NCBI RefSeq assembly: GCF_000004075.3
Contig: NC_026657.2
Location: forward strand, 18,233,501 to 18,297,500
Direction of reading: 5' to 3'
Length of the DNA stretch: 64,000 nucleotides
Source: Cucumis sativus
Taxonomy: Eukaryota > Streptophyta > Magnoliopsida > Cucurbitales > Cucurbitaceae
Shown here: piece after piece, positions 1 through 10,413 of the stretch
Layout: each line of letters opens with the position of its first letter
Position numbering within the stretch: position 1 is the first letter of the stretch
Notes under the pieces: generated by a model
Database searches by the model: none
The model's input: only the letters and a program-made list of their open reading frames with translations
What the model was told of the DNA's origin: nothing
Program-made: the position numbers and the translations under genes

Positions 1-379
1 ATTTTCATGTTGATTATTAAAAATGATTAGTGGGCTTTTTTTTCAACTTCCTCAATAACACTTCTTTCCTTTTATATATTGTTAAAAAAGGTATCCAATG
101 AAAAGATGAAAAATTTATTGCTTTTCAAGTTTTAACCTTAAAACAATATATATGGAAAAAATTTATATTTATATATTGTTAAAAAAGCTTGTTTTATTTT
201 ATATTTATATATGAAAAAAAATAATTTTTTGAAAAGTTTATCAAATATATTTATTGAAATATTTTAATTAAATTTATTAAATTCATTTAATTAAAAATAT
301 CAAGTAAATATATTAAAATCTTTTATTTCCCTATTTTTAGTAATCCCTCACGTCTCCACGATGAAACCCTATTCTCATC

Positions 380-650
380 TCCACGCTTCCACACAACACA
401 GGCGAACGGCCACTTCTTCGAATCGACGGACGACTTCCACACAACACAGAGTGGCAAACGGCGAATGGCTTCCACACGACGAACGCTTCCACCCGGCGAA
501 CAGCTTCCACCCGGCGAACAGCTTCAACCCGTTGCGAACAGCTTCAACCCGACGAATGGCTTCCACGCAGCGAACAACTTCCACAGTGAACGGCTTCCAC
601 GACTGCGAACATCTTCCGCACGGCGAACTGCTTCCGCGTTCAAAGGTTTT
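380..650. repeat. Degenerate 12-18 bp GC-richer tandem repeat inside CACTA
   Basis: Units resembling CGAACAGCTTCCACCCGG follow one another with substitutions. They give an open frame on both strands, which is a by-product of the repeat and not evidence of a gene. The tract is much richer in GC than the surrounding AT-rich element DNA. The mirrored copy is at about 9764-10034. No function can be assigned. Confidence 0.7.
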
Positions 651-909
651 TTATGCTCCTCATTCTTATTGTATTTAACATTTTTCAATGAATAATGCTC
701 CCTTGAATTTGATTTATATCTTGTAATTAAGGATGATATTGTAAACCCAAAGTGAGAAACACACAAAGAGAAGAAAATTGAGAATGACTCTTGTATATTT
801 ATATTTATTTGTGTTATATGTTTATGTTGTTTATGTTCAAATTCGTAAACAAATGGTATAATCTAATTGACAAATAGAGAAGACCATCATTTTTCTTTAT
901 TGTTGTTTT

Positions 910-1105
910 TTACAGGAATGAGTAATGAAAAATTAAGGGTGACTCTTGGATGTTTTTAGACCGTAATTAATTTTGTTGTCGTTATGGTTATAATTATCAT
1001 ATTGATTTGTTTATAGTAATGAGTAATGAATTGGTATATTTACTCTTGGTAAGATTCATACTTTTGAATGCCATTTTTTTTTATAGTAATGAGTAATGAA
1101 TTGAT
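910..1105 (+). repeat. Three spaced copies of an AATGAGTAATGAA motif
   Basis: The motif AATGAGTAATGAA recurs near 917, 1018 and 1090, each copy preceded by TTTATAG or TTTACAG and followed by similar sequence. This looks like a short internal duplication of an intron/exon border upstream of the Ptta exon. Confidence 0.5.
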
Positions 1106-1113
1106 CTTGTGTG

Positions 1114-1194
1114 CATCATCATATCCCAATTACACATGCATCTTGGAAGCTGGTGCCGACTGAGTTGAAAGAAAAAGTATACAATATGATTGAG
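1114..1194 (+). pseudogene. Ptta/En-Spm plant transposase-associated domain, exon fragment
   Basis: The frame from 1114 reads HHHIPIT, then a W-K-x-V-P core, then ELKEKVYNMIE, and runs straight into a GTATGT splice donor at 1195. The pattern 'IPIT..W..VP..LK.K....I' is characteristic of the plant transposase (Ptta/En/Spm) domain of CACTA-encoded proteins. A stop codon at 1102-1104 limits the frame upstream, so only this one exon is readable. No DDE transposase (TnpD type) is visible in the element. The exon lies about 400 bp upstream of the Ulp1 exons on the same strand, which fits the usual arrangement in CACTA ORFs. It is a relic, not a working gene. Confidence 0.7.
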
Positions 1195-1261
1195 GTATGT
1201 AATCATCCTTCTCATTTGGAAATCATGCAAATACTACACATTTATTGTATATTTTGAGTCA

Positions 1262-1490
1262 TATTATCTTGTGGTTATCCTGTAGCCTTGGTAGCCCCAT
1301 AGCCTGTATATTTTTAGTCATACTATCTTGTGGTTATCCTGTAGCCTTGGTAGCCCCATAGCCTTGGTCTTGTGGCTATCCTGTAGCCTTGGTAGCCCCG
1401 TAGCATTGGTAGCCAATCATGTATATATTACACAATTATTGTATATTTTAAGTTGTATTATGTGTGGCTATCCTGCTATGGTAGCCAATC
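1262..1490 (+). repeat. Minisatellite of GTAGCCTTGGTAGCC units
   Basis: Variants of TGTGGTTATCCTGTAGCC + TTGGTAGCCCCATAGCC occur about four times, at spacings of roughly 40-60 bp. It lies in the presumed intron between the Ptta and Ulp1 exons. The long frames across it arise from the repeat. The mirrored copy is at 8924-9152. Confidence 0.75.
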
Positions 1491-1590
1491 ATGCATATAT
1501 TGGTAAATGTAAATATATTTATAAAATAATTTTTATTTTAATCTAGCACATAATATAATATATATGCATTGTTAATTGGTTGTGTTATAG

Positions 1591-1865
1591 TGTTCTTTAC
1601 AAGTAGGTACGGTTGAATGTGGATATTATGACATGAGATACATGCAAGAAATTGTGACTAAGGACACAAACATTATCACTGGTGCGGTATGTTTTTAAAC
1701 TATTTACATTGTAAAGTTATAGATAGTATATTATGACTAACTCAAATATTTTACAAAGTGTATTCTACTTTTTATGTTTTATAGATTGATACAAGAAGCC
1801 CATACACACAGCTTGAATTGGATAGACGAGGGGAGTGGGCTGGATTTTTAGCTCGGTACATATGA
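1591..1865 (+). pseudogene. Ulp1/SENP-type cysteine protease (C48), last two exons
   Basis: Two exons can be read. The first, 1591-1686, encodes CSLQVGTVECGYYDMRYM and continues to ITGA. It is bounded by a TTATAG acceptor and a GTATGT donor. The second, 1785-1865, begins IDTRSPYTQLELDRRGEW and ends with TGA. The first carries the Q...ECGYY signature around the catalytic Cys of Ulp1-type deSUMOylating proteases. The tail 'YTQ.ELD....EWA.FL' is typical of Ulp1 domains carried by plant CACTA and MULE transposons. The catalytic His and Asp lie upstream and were not found here, so this is a C-terminal remnant. A second copy lies inverted at 8549-8823. Confidence 0.8.
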
Positions 1866-2260
1866 TAGACACACCTAGATATGATCATGTTAATTTTGTA
1901 AATGGCTAAGATATGGGAATGCTCATAACCTTTTTTGTGGAAACGTTTTGTTCATAGCCATTATGAGGGCAAAAGATATATGGGGATAGGCTTCAATTTT
2001 GATTATATAAGACAACTATTATCATTTAATATTTTGGAATAGGACACATATAGGAAATTTTTAGTTGGCTATATTGGATTGGAATTGTGTAATTGTTGAT
2101 GACATTGTTGAGAATAATGAAATTATTGTTGGTTTACATATTATACTAAATTTTTTGTCCTTTTTTTTGTTGTGTAATTGTTCGTTGGAGAATTTGTTTT
2201 GTTTACGGATATGTCTTATTGAAGTAAATGTATGTAATGCAGGAAATAAAAAATGAAAAA
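1866..2260. other. CACTA 3' untranslated/AT-rich stretch, no gene seen
   Basis: This lies between the Ulp1 stop codon and the subterminal array. Short open frames exist (for example from 2065) but have no recognisable motif, and identical copies in the inverted arm give no evidence of selection. I see nothing else. Confidence 0.5.
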
Positions 2261-2263
2261 AGA

Positions 2264-2729
2264 AAAATTTAGTATATTTAATATATTAATAAATGGTATA
2301 AATGACATTAAATACATGTCACATATACTATCTTATTTGAGTCAAATATACCATTTTACTTGATGGATATATAGTGTCAACTATAAAATTTTACTTGACA
2401 TATACATAATGTCAAATATACTATCTCACTTGACAGGTAAATAGAGTCAAATATATATCTTACTCGACTTGTAAATAGTGTCAAGTATACTATCTCACTT
2501 GACAGGTAAATAGAGTCAAGTATATAATTTACTCGACGTGTAAATATTGTCAAGTATACTATCTTACTTGACACAAAAATGATGTCAAGCAATAGAGTAC
2601 TTGACGTTTTTTTAGTGTCAAGTAATAGAACTATACTTGACAGTCGATTACTTGACGCTTTTTAAAACGTCAAGTATAGATTTACATGACACTGTATTAA
2701 TGTCAAGTAATTCAATTTTTGTAGTAGTG
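2264..2729 (+). repeat. CACTA subterminal repeat array and 3' terminal inverted repeat
   Basis: At least twelve copies of TACTTGACA/TGTCAAGTA and variants occur in both orientations. They form a higher-order unit of about 62 bp in the stretch 2395-2580. Such subterminal motif clusters bind the element's own protein in known CACTA systems. The array ends in TTTTTGTAGTAGTG. The equivalent arrays are at 7685-8150 and, for the opposite end of the family, at 12285-12714. Confidence 0.85.
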
Positions 2730-2799
2730 ATACCATTACAGAAAATCAAGCACATTTCAGCTTTAAAATTATTGTAAACATATATGGTTTAATTTAAAA

Positions 2800-3312
2800 T
2801 TAGAAACAATTGAAAATCTTCTTAGGAGCAGTTCCAGTAGCTCTGTGTTTGGCAGCAATTTCCTCTGCCTTTGCCTTTAGCTTTTCTTCTCCATGCTTTG
2901 CTTCAATTAACAACCTTATTTTCTTATGTTGTTTTGTGTATCAATGCTATTTTGTTCTTCATTTTCTCTATATACTCACCCTTCTTCTTCTCAAATTTTT
3001 CATGCTCTCAATTACAAAATCAATCCAAATGAAATCGACAAAAAAGAAAAAAAAACATAGTTGTAAAGAGCAGTTCCGTCAATGAAGAGAAATATCGAAT
3101 TACAGATTTTGGAATCTTCACTGAGGTTGTGAGTTTATATTTAATGAATTTTTCTAAAATCTAGAACTAAAATCGTAAATAGCATCTACATACTATACAA
3201 ATAAAACTTAAACACATTACATATATTTTGTTTTCTAATTACCTCAATTTGTTTTAGTTCAGCCTCAAGAGCTGCTTTCTTGTTGTTCTCCCATGACCCA
3301 ATGCGTTCCATC
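2800..3312 (-). pseudogene. Remorin C-terminal fragment (group 1-like), captured, copy A
   Basis: Two minus-strand exons are visible. The upstream one (about 3312-3243) encodes RIGSWENNKKAALEAELKQ, then IE, before a GT donor. The downstream one (about 3004-2800) encodes EKFEKKKGEYIEKMKNKIAL, IHK, a break, then IEAKHGEEKLKAKAEEIAAK and HRATGTAPKKIFNCF, then stop. This is the Remorin_C coiled-coil region, with the Cys-containing C terminus that anchors remorins to plasma-membrane nanodomains. An extra base after the IHK codons shifts the frame. The N-terminal half is absent. The same lesion is present in the copies at 7411 and 30514, so the gene was already dead before duplication. The plus-strand frame from 2810 is only its shadow. 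Confidence 0.85.
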
Positions 3313-5137
3313 CAGAAAAACACATATATAAAGCAAATAATAGCATCAAAGGGGTTAAATTCCATTGAGCTCCCTATTCAACTCTTCAGTATCAATCAGA
3401 ATTTTAGAATTATTAACCCAAGGGCTGAGAAATATAAAATAAATTTGGAAACAAAAGAAAATTCCATTGAGCTCTTTAAGGAGGAAGCAAAAGATTGTAT
3501 TTTTCTGAAATTAACTTTCTCAAAAAGAAGCAACAATCTCTTATCACAAACTAGTAACATAGATTCCCCACTGCAAATAGGAGAAAAGAACTAACATCAA
3601 CAAAGTAGATAGAATTTTGGACAAAGAGTAACATAACATGAAGTTAGGAACATGCAGTAAACAAAATCTCATGAAGATTAAGCACATCAATACCCACAAC
3701 TAGATCCTAAAAAAAATAAGAATCTGAAACTAGATCCTGAATAATAGCATATCTTATAATCCAATGAACACCAATAATTATCCTACTGTGCAAACATGGA
3801 AATTACTTATGTAGATTGGAACCCACAATTTTCAATTTGAAAATCTACTTCCTTGAACCAATGAAATCAATTAGTTCAAAGGAGTAACAAACTACAAACA
3901 AATTAGCATTAATGAACCATATCTACATTAAAATAATATAAATAAAAGACAAATTCACTCTCCCCTTTCTCTACTCCACCCCACTAAGTCTATATATTTG
4001 TAATTTACCCACTCACTCAAAACAACATTCAAGGAACAAATCAAGTGAAAGAAAACCTTTTCCAATTCCTTGCCATAAATCTACTAAATAATGCAAATTA
4101 ACTATAAAAAATTCAGAAATCAATGAATAGGTAATGATATTTTTACGAAAATAATAAAGAATACTTGTTGTCATATAATCTTAAAAATTAATGATACGCA
4201 CAGAAGAAGTATTGAATAACATAATTCAAGGCTTGTTGTGTGACTCAAACATCCTATATCGGGACAAACACAATCACACAACATCATTAGCATTTCAAAT
4301 ACATTCATAAATAATAATATATCGTTTATCTGTTTCTTTCCTTCATACAATCCTAAAGAGTTTACAACTCTTTTTTTAAATATCTCATTCGTCTTTTGAT
4401 ATACGCTCATCTTGAAAATCCCCTCTCTCCAAAAAAAAAAAAAAAAAGGACAGATTTCATTCTCCAATCTCTCCATCCATTTCCACACCCACCCCTAATA
4501 TTTAATATTTACAAAGAATCTTATTAAAAAAAAAAACTTAGCATGTTTTTCCAAAATGCCACTTAAACTAGTGGCATCATTGATCATTAATCTATCGATT
4601 GAGAGTGACAGAAACATCGATAGAGAGCTCTAACAAGAGAATATTAACATCACCATGCTAACCTTTTGAGTGGCTAAGAAAAAATTGAGATGAAATTCTT
4701 CAAGACTTGAACTTCTCAATGTACTGTAACCCAACTTCGACTGAATCTACACGTAAACATTAAGTCATCAGAACTTGAATGTCATCAACACACAAAAAAA
4801 ATTCATGCTTCTTGTATTCTACAAGATACTCTTATTACTTCATTGGTTGTCTTCAAACATTATCACTTTCAATAAAAACAACCAAAGTCCATAAACAGAT
4901 TGTATGTTATTATTGGAAAACAAAATAATTGAAAACATAGGACCATTTTCAAACCATTAAGCAATCACTATAGGACCAACCATCAATAAAAACATATTTA
5001 CAAATATGTAAAGTAGATCAGATACGTCCAAAACTAAAGGACTAAATGAGTTAACGTCCAGAAAAAAAAAATCCAGACATGCATATACACACCAAATGCT
5101 TACAAAATCAATATAACAATCTTCCAAAGTACCCTAC
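3313..5137. other. Intron-like/AT-rich interior of Pack-CACTA copy A
   Basis: No complete gene is seen. At 4746-4700 on the minus strand, an acceptor (GTGTAG) is followed by a short frame, SVEVGLQYIEKFKS, and a stop. It looks like a terminal exon of a further captured gene, but I do not recognise it. A poly-A tract sits at 4430-4447. Plus-strand frames such as 3280-3594 have no family motif. Confidence 0.45.
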
Positions 5138-5215
5138 CCAGAATAATAATCTCGTGACAAATAAGTGTCCTTAAGAGGACCAAATTGCACAAATAATCCC
5201 CGTAGGTCGTCTGAC
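5138..5215 (-). pseudogene. SC35-like (SCL) splicing factor RRM exon, captured, copy A
   Basis: On the minus strand a TTTTGCAG acceptor precedes a 78-bp frame reading SDDLRGLFVQFGPLKDTYLS then RDYYSG, and a GT donor follows. This corresponds to the first helix and second strand of the RRM of plant SCL/SC35-like SR proteins. Known members read close to 'DLR..FEQFGP.KD.YLPRDYYTG' and continue with the RNP1 motif in the next exon. No neighbouring SCL exon was found, so this is a single captured exon. It lies about 1.8 kb upstream of the remorin exons on the same strand. Confidence 0.75.
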
Positions 5216-6230
5216 CTGCAAAATACATACCGATGAAGAAGTTGATCAACTTAATAGAGAACAAAACCAAACACAATCTCCTTTTTCCCTTTGTCTTCTC
5301 AACAAAATAAAACGTTTCTTAGAATTTTCCTAATTCAAACGAACGAAAATCAATTAAAAATCAACTAAATGCTTCATTGAGGCATTTCATCAAACACATT
5401 GTAATCAAACATATCGTAAGCAACCAAAATGCTTCATCACATAACCAACCATAAAGAAAAAATGTGATTCACATTAGAAAAATGATCGTAAACAACAATA
5501 TTGAATATGATGAATATGATGGTAGACAAAACAAACACATATCTCCTATAAAATCAAAACTATGAGGGATGTTTTTCATAAAAAGAACCATCAATATATC
5601 ACATTGACTCATTCGCATGGAATCCAACATATAGGAGATGGGTTATGAAGCCATTGGAGAGTAAATTGCATTCAACAAACAACCAAAGACAAAGTGGAAT
5701 TGGAAATCAAAATTTCATCCATTTCGCAATTTGGGATTTAGGCAATGAGAATTCCCATCAAACATTAAAAAATTTGCCCAACCTATTTTTTATCCAAAAC
5801 TTCTCTAAAACCTTTAATTTAACACAATTCAAACCTAGGCATAATGAAATTTCAGATATTAAAACCTAATTTTCAGCAATTTGCAGTGAATTTCGAAAGG
5901 ACAGAATTTTTTTTGATACTTACTGGAAATTCCCCAAAATGTAATTAACATTTGCTGGACAACACGATAAAATCCTTCAAAACCTGAATCTAATGTAAAA
6001 ATAGGATGAAGTCGAAATGGAGCCACGGACGCGTGACGGGAAAAGAAAACCTGAGAGTGAGGGAGAAGACGCCGATGAGAGGTGGTAGCGGTGCGTTTGG
6101 CTGGTCAGCGCTCAGTCGCAGAAGCCACCGACGCTGGCAGTGGAGAGATTGAGAAAGATTGCAGTGAGGGGGAGGGTTTTCGAAATTTAGGGGCTTTCCT
6201 TTACTTTCTTTCTTTCCATTCTTTTAACTT
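5216..6230. other. Pack-CACTA interior with possible captured 5' exon
   Basis: Mostly AT-rich. At 6000-6190 there is a GC-richer block. On the minus strand it resembles a 5' UTR/first exon (CT-rich, ending CTCTCAG before GTTTTC). No start codon or protein family can be assigned with confidence. The plus-strand frame at 6082-6444 is not supported. Confidence 0.35.
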
Positions 6231-6239
6231 AAAAAAAAT

Positions 6240-6446
6240 AAATTTTATTTTATTATTACTATTTAATGCAGTTAAAAAATGTCATAGATTTATGACATTA
6301 AAAAACTGTCATAAATTTGGCCAATCCGAAAATTTCCATCTTTTCCCGCCAAAAATGGGCATTTTGACAATTTGTGACAGTTTTTTTGTTCTTCTTTTAA
6401 TTTGGATTGTATACAAATGTCATAGAATGTCATTTTTCTTGTAGTG
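6240..6446 (-). repeat. Pack-CACTA 5' subterminal region and TIR, copy A
   Basis: Repeated TGTCATAGA/TGTCATAAA/TGACAGTTT motifs lead up to CATTTTTCTTGTAGTG at 6431-6446. The reverse complement, CACTACAAGAAAAATG, matches the left terminus at 28092-28107 exactly. The following CAA matches the base triplet before 28092. Confidence 0.85.
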
Positions 6447-7371
6447 CAATTTGTGGGGTCTAATTGAATTTCTTTAACTTCAAATTTTGCTTCAATCCTT
6501 CTATTTTAGTATTTTTAGAATACTTAATTTTTGGCATTGGTGTTAATTTTGCTTTATTTTTGTCTTTACACTCTTAAATTAATTAACTTTTGGCATTTCG
6601 ACTTCTTCGCTATATAAAGGTTAGTACTTACTTTTATATACTCAAGACTCTTTCTTATTTTAAGTTTTTCCATTTTATTTTGATTTTTAATTACATGTTC
6701 TTTTGAAAATTGTTTGTTTATCTATTAATGTTGAGAATATCATAAAATGTTCTCTACATTTTTTATTATTGAAATTTTGGGGGTTCTTTTTTTTTTTTTT
6801 TTTTTTTTTTGCTATTTTCACTATTTTCACTTTGCGGGAGAACAAAAAGGTAGAAGTAAAACATTTTATGTTTTATTTTATATTTTACTAAAAATACTTT
6901 TTAGCAAGAGTAATACGTAAATGTAAAAATACTTTTTAGCAAGTGTAATATGTAAACTCCACCATTTGCGTATGGAAGGTGTTTGTGAATATGCCTGAGA
7001 GATGTGGACAGTGGCTTTGTTTTATACAATTTGTTTTAAGCATATTTTGACTGTTGAACTGGAAATGGACTTTTAGAATCCAACCCATTTGCTTTAATTG
7101 CACAAATCTCTAGTGGAAGGATTTGGCTGCAACTCATGCAGTCTAAATAATGGTTTGTTATTATTGTTAGCCTATTGGTACAATTCTAGTGTAATTATTA
7201 GAAACTTCCTGCCTTGAGTTTGGTATTTACTCACTAACTTTTCATGGTTGAATTTTCAGATCTATTTGAACTATCAACCCGAATTTGGAACTTCAATGTT
7301 GGGGCTTTGGTGAAAGAAAATGCTTGAACCCAAATTTGAATTGAATTGTATATTTATTAATCTCTAAAAAG
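6447..7371. other. Host segment right of Pack-CACTA, copy A
   Basis: This is the direct equivalent of 34161-35033 plus 43963-43981. It contains a poly-T tract (6789-6810) and a local duplication of AAAAATACTTTTTAGCAAG (6888-6945) that is single in the other copy. At 7348-7352, GTATA is the unoccupied Tekay target. No gene was recognised. Confidence 0.6.
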
Positions 7372-7410
7372 TTTTGTCGATTTCATTTGGATTGATTTTG
7401 TAATGAGAGC

Positions 7411-7614
7411 ATGAAAAATTTGAGAAGAAGAAGGGTGAGTATATAGAGAAAATGAAGAACAAAATAGCATTGATACACAAAACAACATAAGAAAATAAGG
7501 TTGTTAATTGAAGCAAAGCATGGAGAAGAAAAGCTAAAGGCAAAGGCAGAGGAAATTGCTGCCAAACACAGAGCTACTGGAACTGCTCCTAAGAAGATTT
7601 TCAATTGTTTCTAA
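7411..7614 (+). pseudogene. Remorin C-terminal exon, inverted copy
   Basis: Plus-strand copy of the last remorin exon only, from the EKFEKKK region to IFNCF-stop at 7612-7614. The upstream exon was not included in the inverted duplication. It has the same frameshift as the other copies. It lacks the extra A found at about 3011 in the left arm and so agrees with the copy at 30514. Confidence 0.85.
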
Positions 7615-8548
7615 TTTTAAATTAAACCATATATGTTTACAATAATTTTAAAGCTGAAATGTGCTTGATTTTCTGTAATGGTATCACTACTACAAAAATT
7701 GAATTACTTGACATTAATACAGTGTCATGTAAATCTATACTTGACGTTTTAAAAAGCGTCAAGTAATCGACTGTCAAGTATAGTTCTATTACTTGACACT
7801 AAAAAAACGTCAAGTACTCTATTGCTTGACATCATTTTTGTGTCAAGTAAGATAGTATACTTGACAATATTTACACGTCGAGTAAATTATATACTTGACT
7901 CTATTTACCTGTCAAGTGAGATAGTATACTTGACACTATTTACAAGTCGAGTAAGATATATATTTGACTCTATTTACCTGTCAAGTGAGATAGTATATTT
8001 GACATTATGTATATGTCAAGTAAAATTTTATAGTTGACACTATATATCCATCAAGTAAAATGGTATATTTGACTCAAATAAGATAGTATATGTGACATGT
8101 ATTTAATGTCATTTATACCATTTATTAATATATTAAATATACTAAATTTTTCTTTTTTCATTTTTTATTTCCTGCATTACATACATTTACTTCAATAAGA
8201 CATATCCGTAAACAAAACAAATTCTCCAACGAACAATTACACAACAAAAAAAAGGACAAAAAATTTAGTATAATATGTAAACCAACAATAATTTCATTAT
8301 TCTCAACAATGTCATCAACAATTACACAATTCCAATCCAATATAGCCAACTAAAATTTCCTATATGTGTCCTATTCCAAAATATTAAATGATAATAGTTG
8401 TCTTATATAATCAAAATTGAAGCCTATCCCCATATATCTTTTGCCCTCATAATGGCTATGAACAAAACGTTTCCACAAAAAAGGTTATGAGCATTCCCAT
8501 ATCTTAGCCATTTACAAAATTAACATGATCATATCTAGGTGTGTCTAT

Positions 8549-8823
8549 CATATGTACCGAGCTAAAAATCCAGCCCACTCCCCTCGTCTATCCAATTCAA
8601 GCTGTGTGTATGGGCTTCTTGTATCAATCTATAAAACATAAAAAGTAGTAGAATACACTTTGTAAAATATTTGAGTTAGTCATAATATACTATCTATAAC
8701 TTTACAATGTAAATAGTTTAAAAACATACCGCACCAGTGATAATGTTTGTGTCCTTAGTCACAATTTCTTGCATGTATCTCATGTCATAATATCCACATT
8801 CAACCGTACCTACTTGTAAAGAA
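8549..8823 (-). pseudogene. Ulp1-type protease C-terminal exons, inverted copy
   Basis: Mirror of 1591-1865. Exon 8823-8728 carries the ECGYY active-site block and exon 8630-8549 carries the EWAGFL tail and stop. The sequence agrees with the left copy. Without the His/Asp part it cannot be a working peptidase. A transcript across both arms would be self-complementary here. Confidence 0.8.
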
Positions 8824-9219
8824 CACTATAACACAACCAATTAACAATGCATATATATTATATTATGTGCTAGATTAAAATAAAAATTATTTTATAAATA
8901 TATTTACATTTACCAATATATGCATGATTGGCTACCATAGCAGGATAGCCACACATAATACAACTTAAAATATACAATAATTGTGTAATATATACATGAT
9001 TGGCTACCAATGCTACGGGGCTACCAAGGCTACAGGATAGCCACAAGACCAAGGCTATGGGGCTACCAAGGCTACAGGATAACCACAAGATAGTATGACT
9101 AAAAATATACAGGCTATGGGGCTACCAAGGCTACAGGATAACCACAAGATAGTATGACTCAAAATATACAATAAATGTGTAGTATTTGCATGATTTCCAA
9201 ATGAGAAGGATGATTACAT

Positions 9220-9300
9220 ACCTCAATCATATTGTATACTTTTTCTTTCAACTCAGTCGGCACCAGCTTCCAAGATGCATGTGTAATTGGGATATGATGA
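9220..9300 (-). pseudogene. Ptta/En-Spm domain exon, inverted copy
   Basis: Mirror of 1114-1194, with the same IPIT/W-K-x-VP/ELKEK core and splice donor. Upstream (toward 12714) I find no further exon of a transposase. This exon is the first recognisable coding unit of element 2. Confidence 0.7.
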
Positions 9301-10413
9301 TGCACACAAGATCAATTCATTACTCATTACTATAAAAAAAAATGGCATTCAAAAGTATGAATCTTACCAAGAGTAAATATACCAATTCATTACTCATTAC
9401 TATAAACAAATCAATATGATAATTATAACCATAACGACAACAAATTAATTACGGTCTAAAACATCCAAGAGTCACCCTTAATTTTTCATTACTCATTCCT
9501 GTAAAAAAACAACAATAAAGAAAAATGATGGTCTTCTCTATTTGTCAATTAGATTATACCATTTGTTTACGAATTTGAACATAAACAACATAAACATATA
9601 ACACAAATAAATATAAATATACAAGAGTCATTCTCAATTTTCTTCTCTTTGTGTGTTTCTCACTTTGGGTTTACAATATCATCCTTAATTACAAGATATA
9701 AATCAAATTCAAGGGAGCATTATTCATTGAAAAATGTTAAATACAATAAGAATGAGGAGCATAAAAACCTTTGAACGCGGAAGCAGTTCGCCGTGCGGAA
9801 GATGTTCGCAGTCGTGGAAGCCGTTCACTGTGGAAGTTGTTCGCTGCGTGGAAGCCATTCGTCGGGTTGAAGCTGTTCGCAACGGGTTGAAGCTGTTCGC
9901 CGGGTGGAAGCTGTTCGCCGGGTGGAAGCGTTCGTCGTGTGGAAGCCATTCGCCGTTTGCCACTCTGTGTTGTGTGGAAGTCGTCCGTCGATTCGAAGAA
10001 GTGGCCGTTCGCCTGTGTTGTGTGGAAGCGTGGAGATGAGAATAGGGTTTCATCGTGGAGACGTGAGGGATTACTAAAAATAGGGAAATAAAAGATTTTA
10101 ATATATTTACTTGATATTTTTAATTAAATGAATTTAATAAATTTAATTAAAATATTTCAATAAATATATTTGATAAACTTTTCAAAAAATTATTTTTTTT
10201 CATATATAAATATAAAATAAAACAAGCTTTTTTAACAATATATAAATATAAATTTTTTCCATATATATTGTTTTAAGGTTAAAACTTGAAAAGCAATAAA
10301 TTTTTCATCTTTTCATTGGATACCTTTTTTAACAATATATAAAAGGAAAGAAGTGTTATTGAGGAAGTTGAAAAAAAAGCCCACTAATCATTTTTAATAA
10401 TCAACATGAAAAT

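Larger units (their letters stand above)
1..2729 (+). mobile_element. CACTA (En/Spm) element 1, 3' part, cut by window edge
   Basis: The right terminus reads GTAGTAGTG at 2721-2729, the complement of a CACTA-type end (CACTACTAC). A dense subterminal array of TACTTGACA/TGTCAAGTA motifs lies inside it. The body carries a Ptta/En-Spm domain exon and the last exons of a Ulp1-type protease, both on the plus strand, so 2729 is the 3' end. The host flank starting at ATACC (2730) matches 30444 in the second segment copy, where no such element is present, so ATA is the likely 3-bp target. The 5' half and the transposase lie outside the window. It is probably non-autonomous if it resembles its inverted twin at 7685-12714. 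Confidence 0.85.
1..3043 (+). repeat. Left arm of ~3.04-kb inverted repeat
   Basis: Base 1 pairs with 10413 and base 3043 with 7372. The arm holds the 3' 2729 bp of CACTA element 1 plus about 313 bp of host flank containing the remorin 3' exon. The only differences I found are single-base indels, mostly in homopolymers (near 645, 910 and 3011). The arm probably continues left of the window. It ends in a 3-4 base T/A microhomology with the sequence at 7372-7375. Confidence 0.93.
2730..6446 (-). mobile_element. Truncated copy of the Pack-CACTA (right part only)
   Basis: This matches 30444-34160 almost base for base and ends with the same terminus, CTTGTAGTG, at 6438-6446, followed by CAA. Its left half (the equivalent of 28092-30443) is missing, because CACTA element 1 sits at position 2730. 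The copy carries the remorin 3' exons, the SC35-like RRM exon and the 5' subterminal region (6240-6446). Transcription of the captured exons runs right to left, from the terminus at 6446. Confidence 0.85.
7372..10413 (-). repeat. Right arm of ~3.04-kb inverted repeat
   Basis: Reverse complement of 1-3043. It begins with 313 bp copied from the flank of element 1 (remorin exon, now on the plus strand) and then the CACTA 3' terminus at 7685. Several open frames are identical at the protein level in the two arms. This shows how recent, or how recently homogenised, the arms are. Confidence 0.93.

Noticed and set aside
361-678. Open frames on both strands near 361-766 and 9724-10053
   Set aside because: Produced by a short GC-richer tandem repeat, no domain, no splice or promoter support.
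2810-3085. Plus-strand frame with a signal-peptide-like start (also at 30524 and, inverted, at 7383)
   Set aside because: It is the antisense of the remorin C-terminal exon. The minus-strand reading matches a known domain and the plus-strand one does not.
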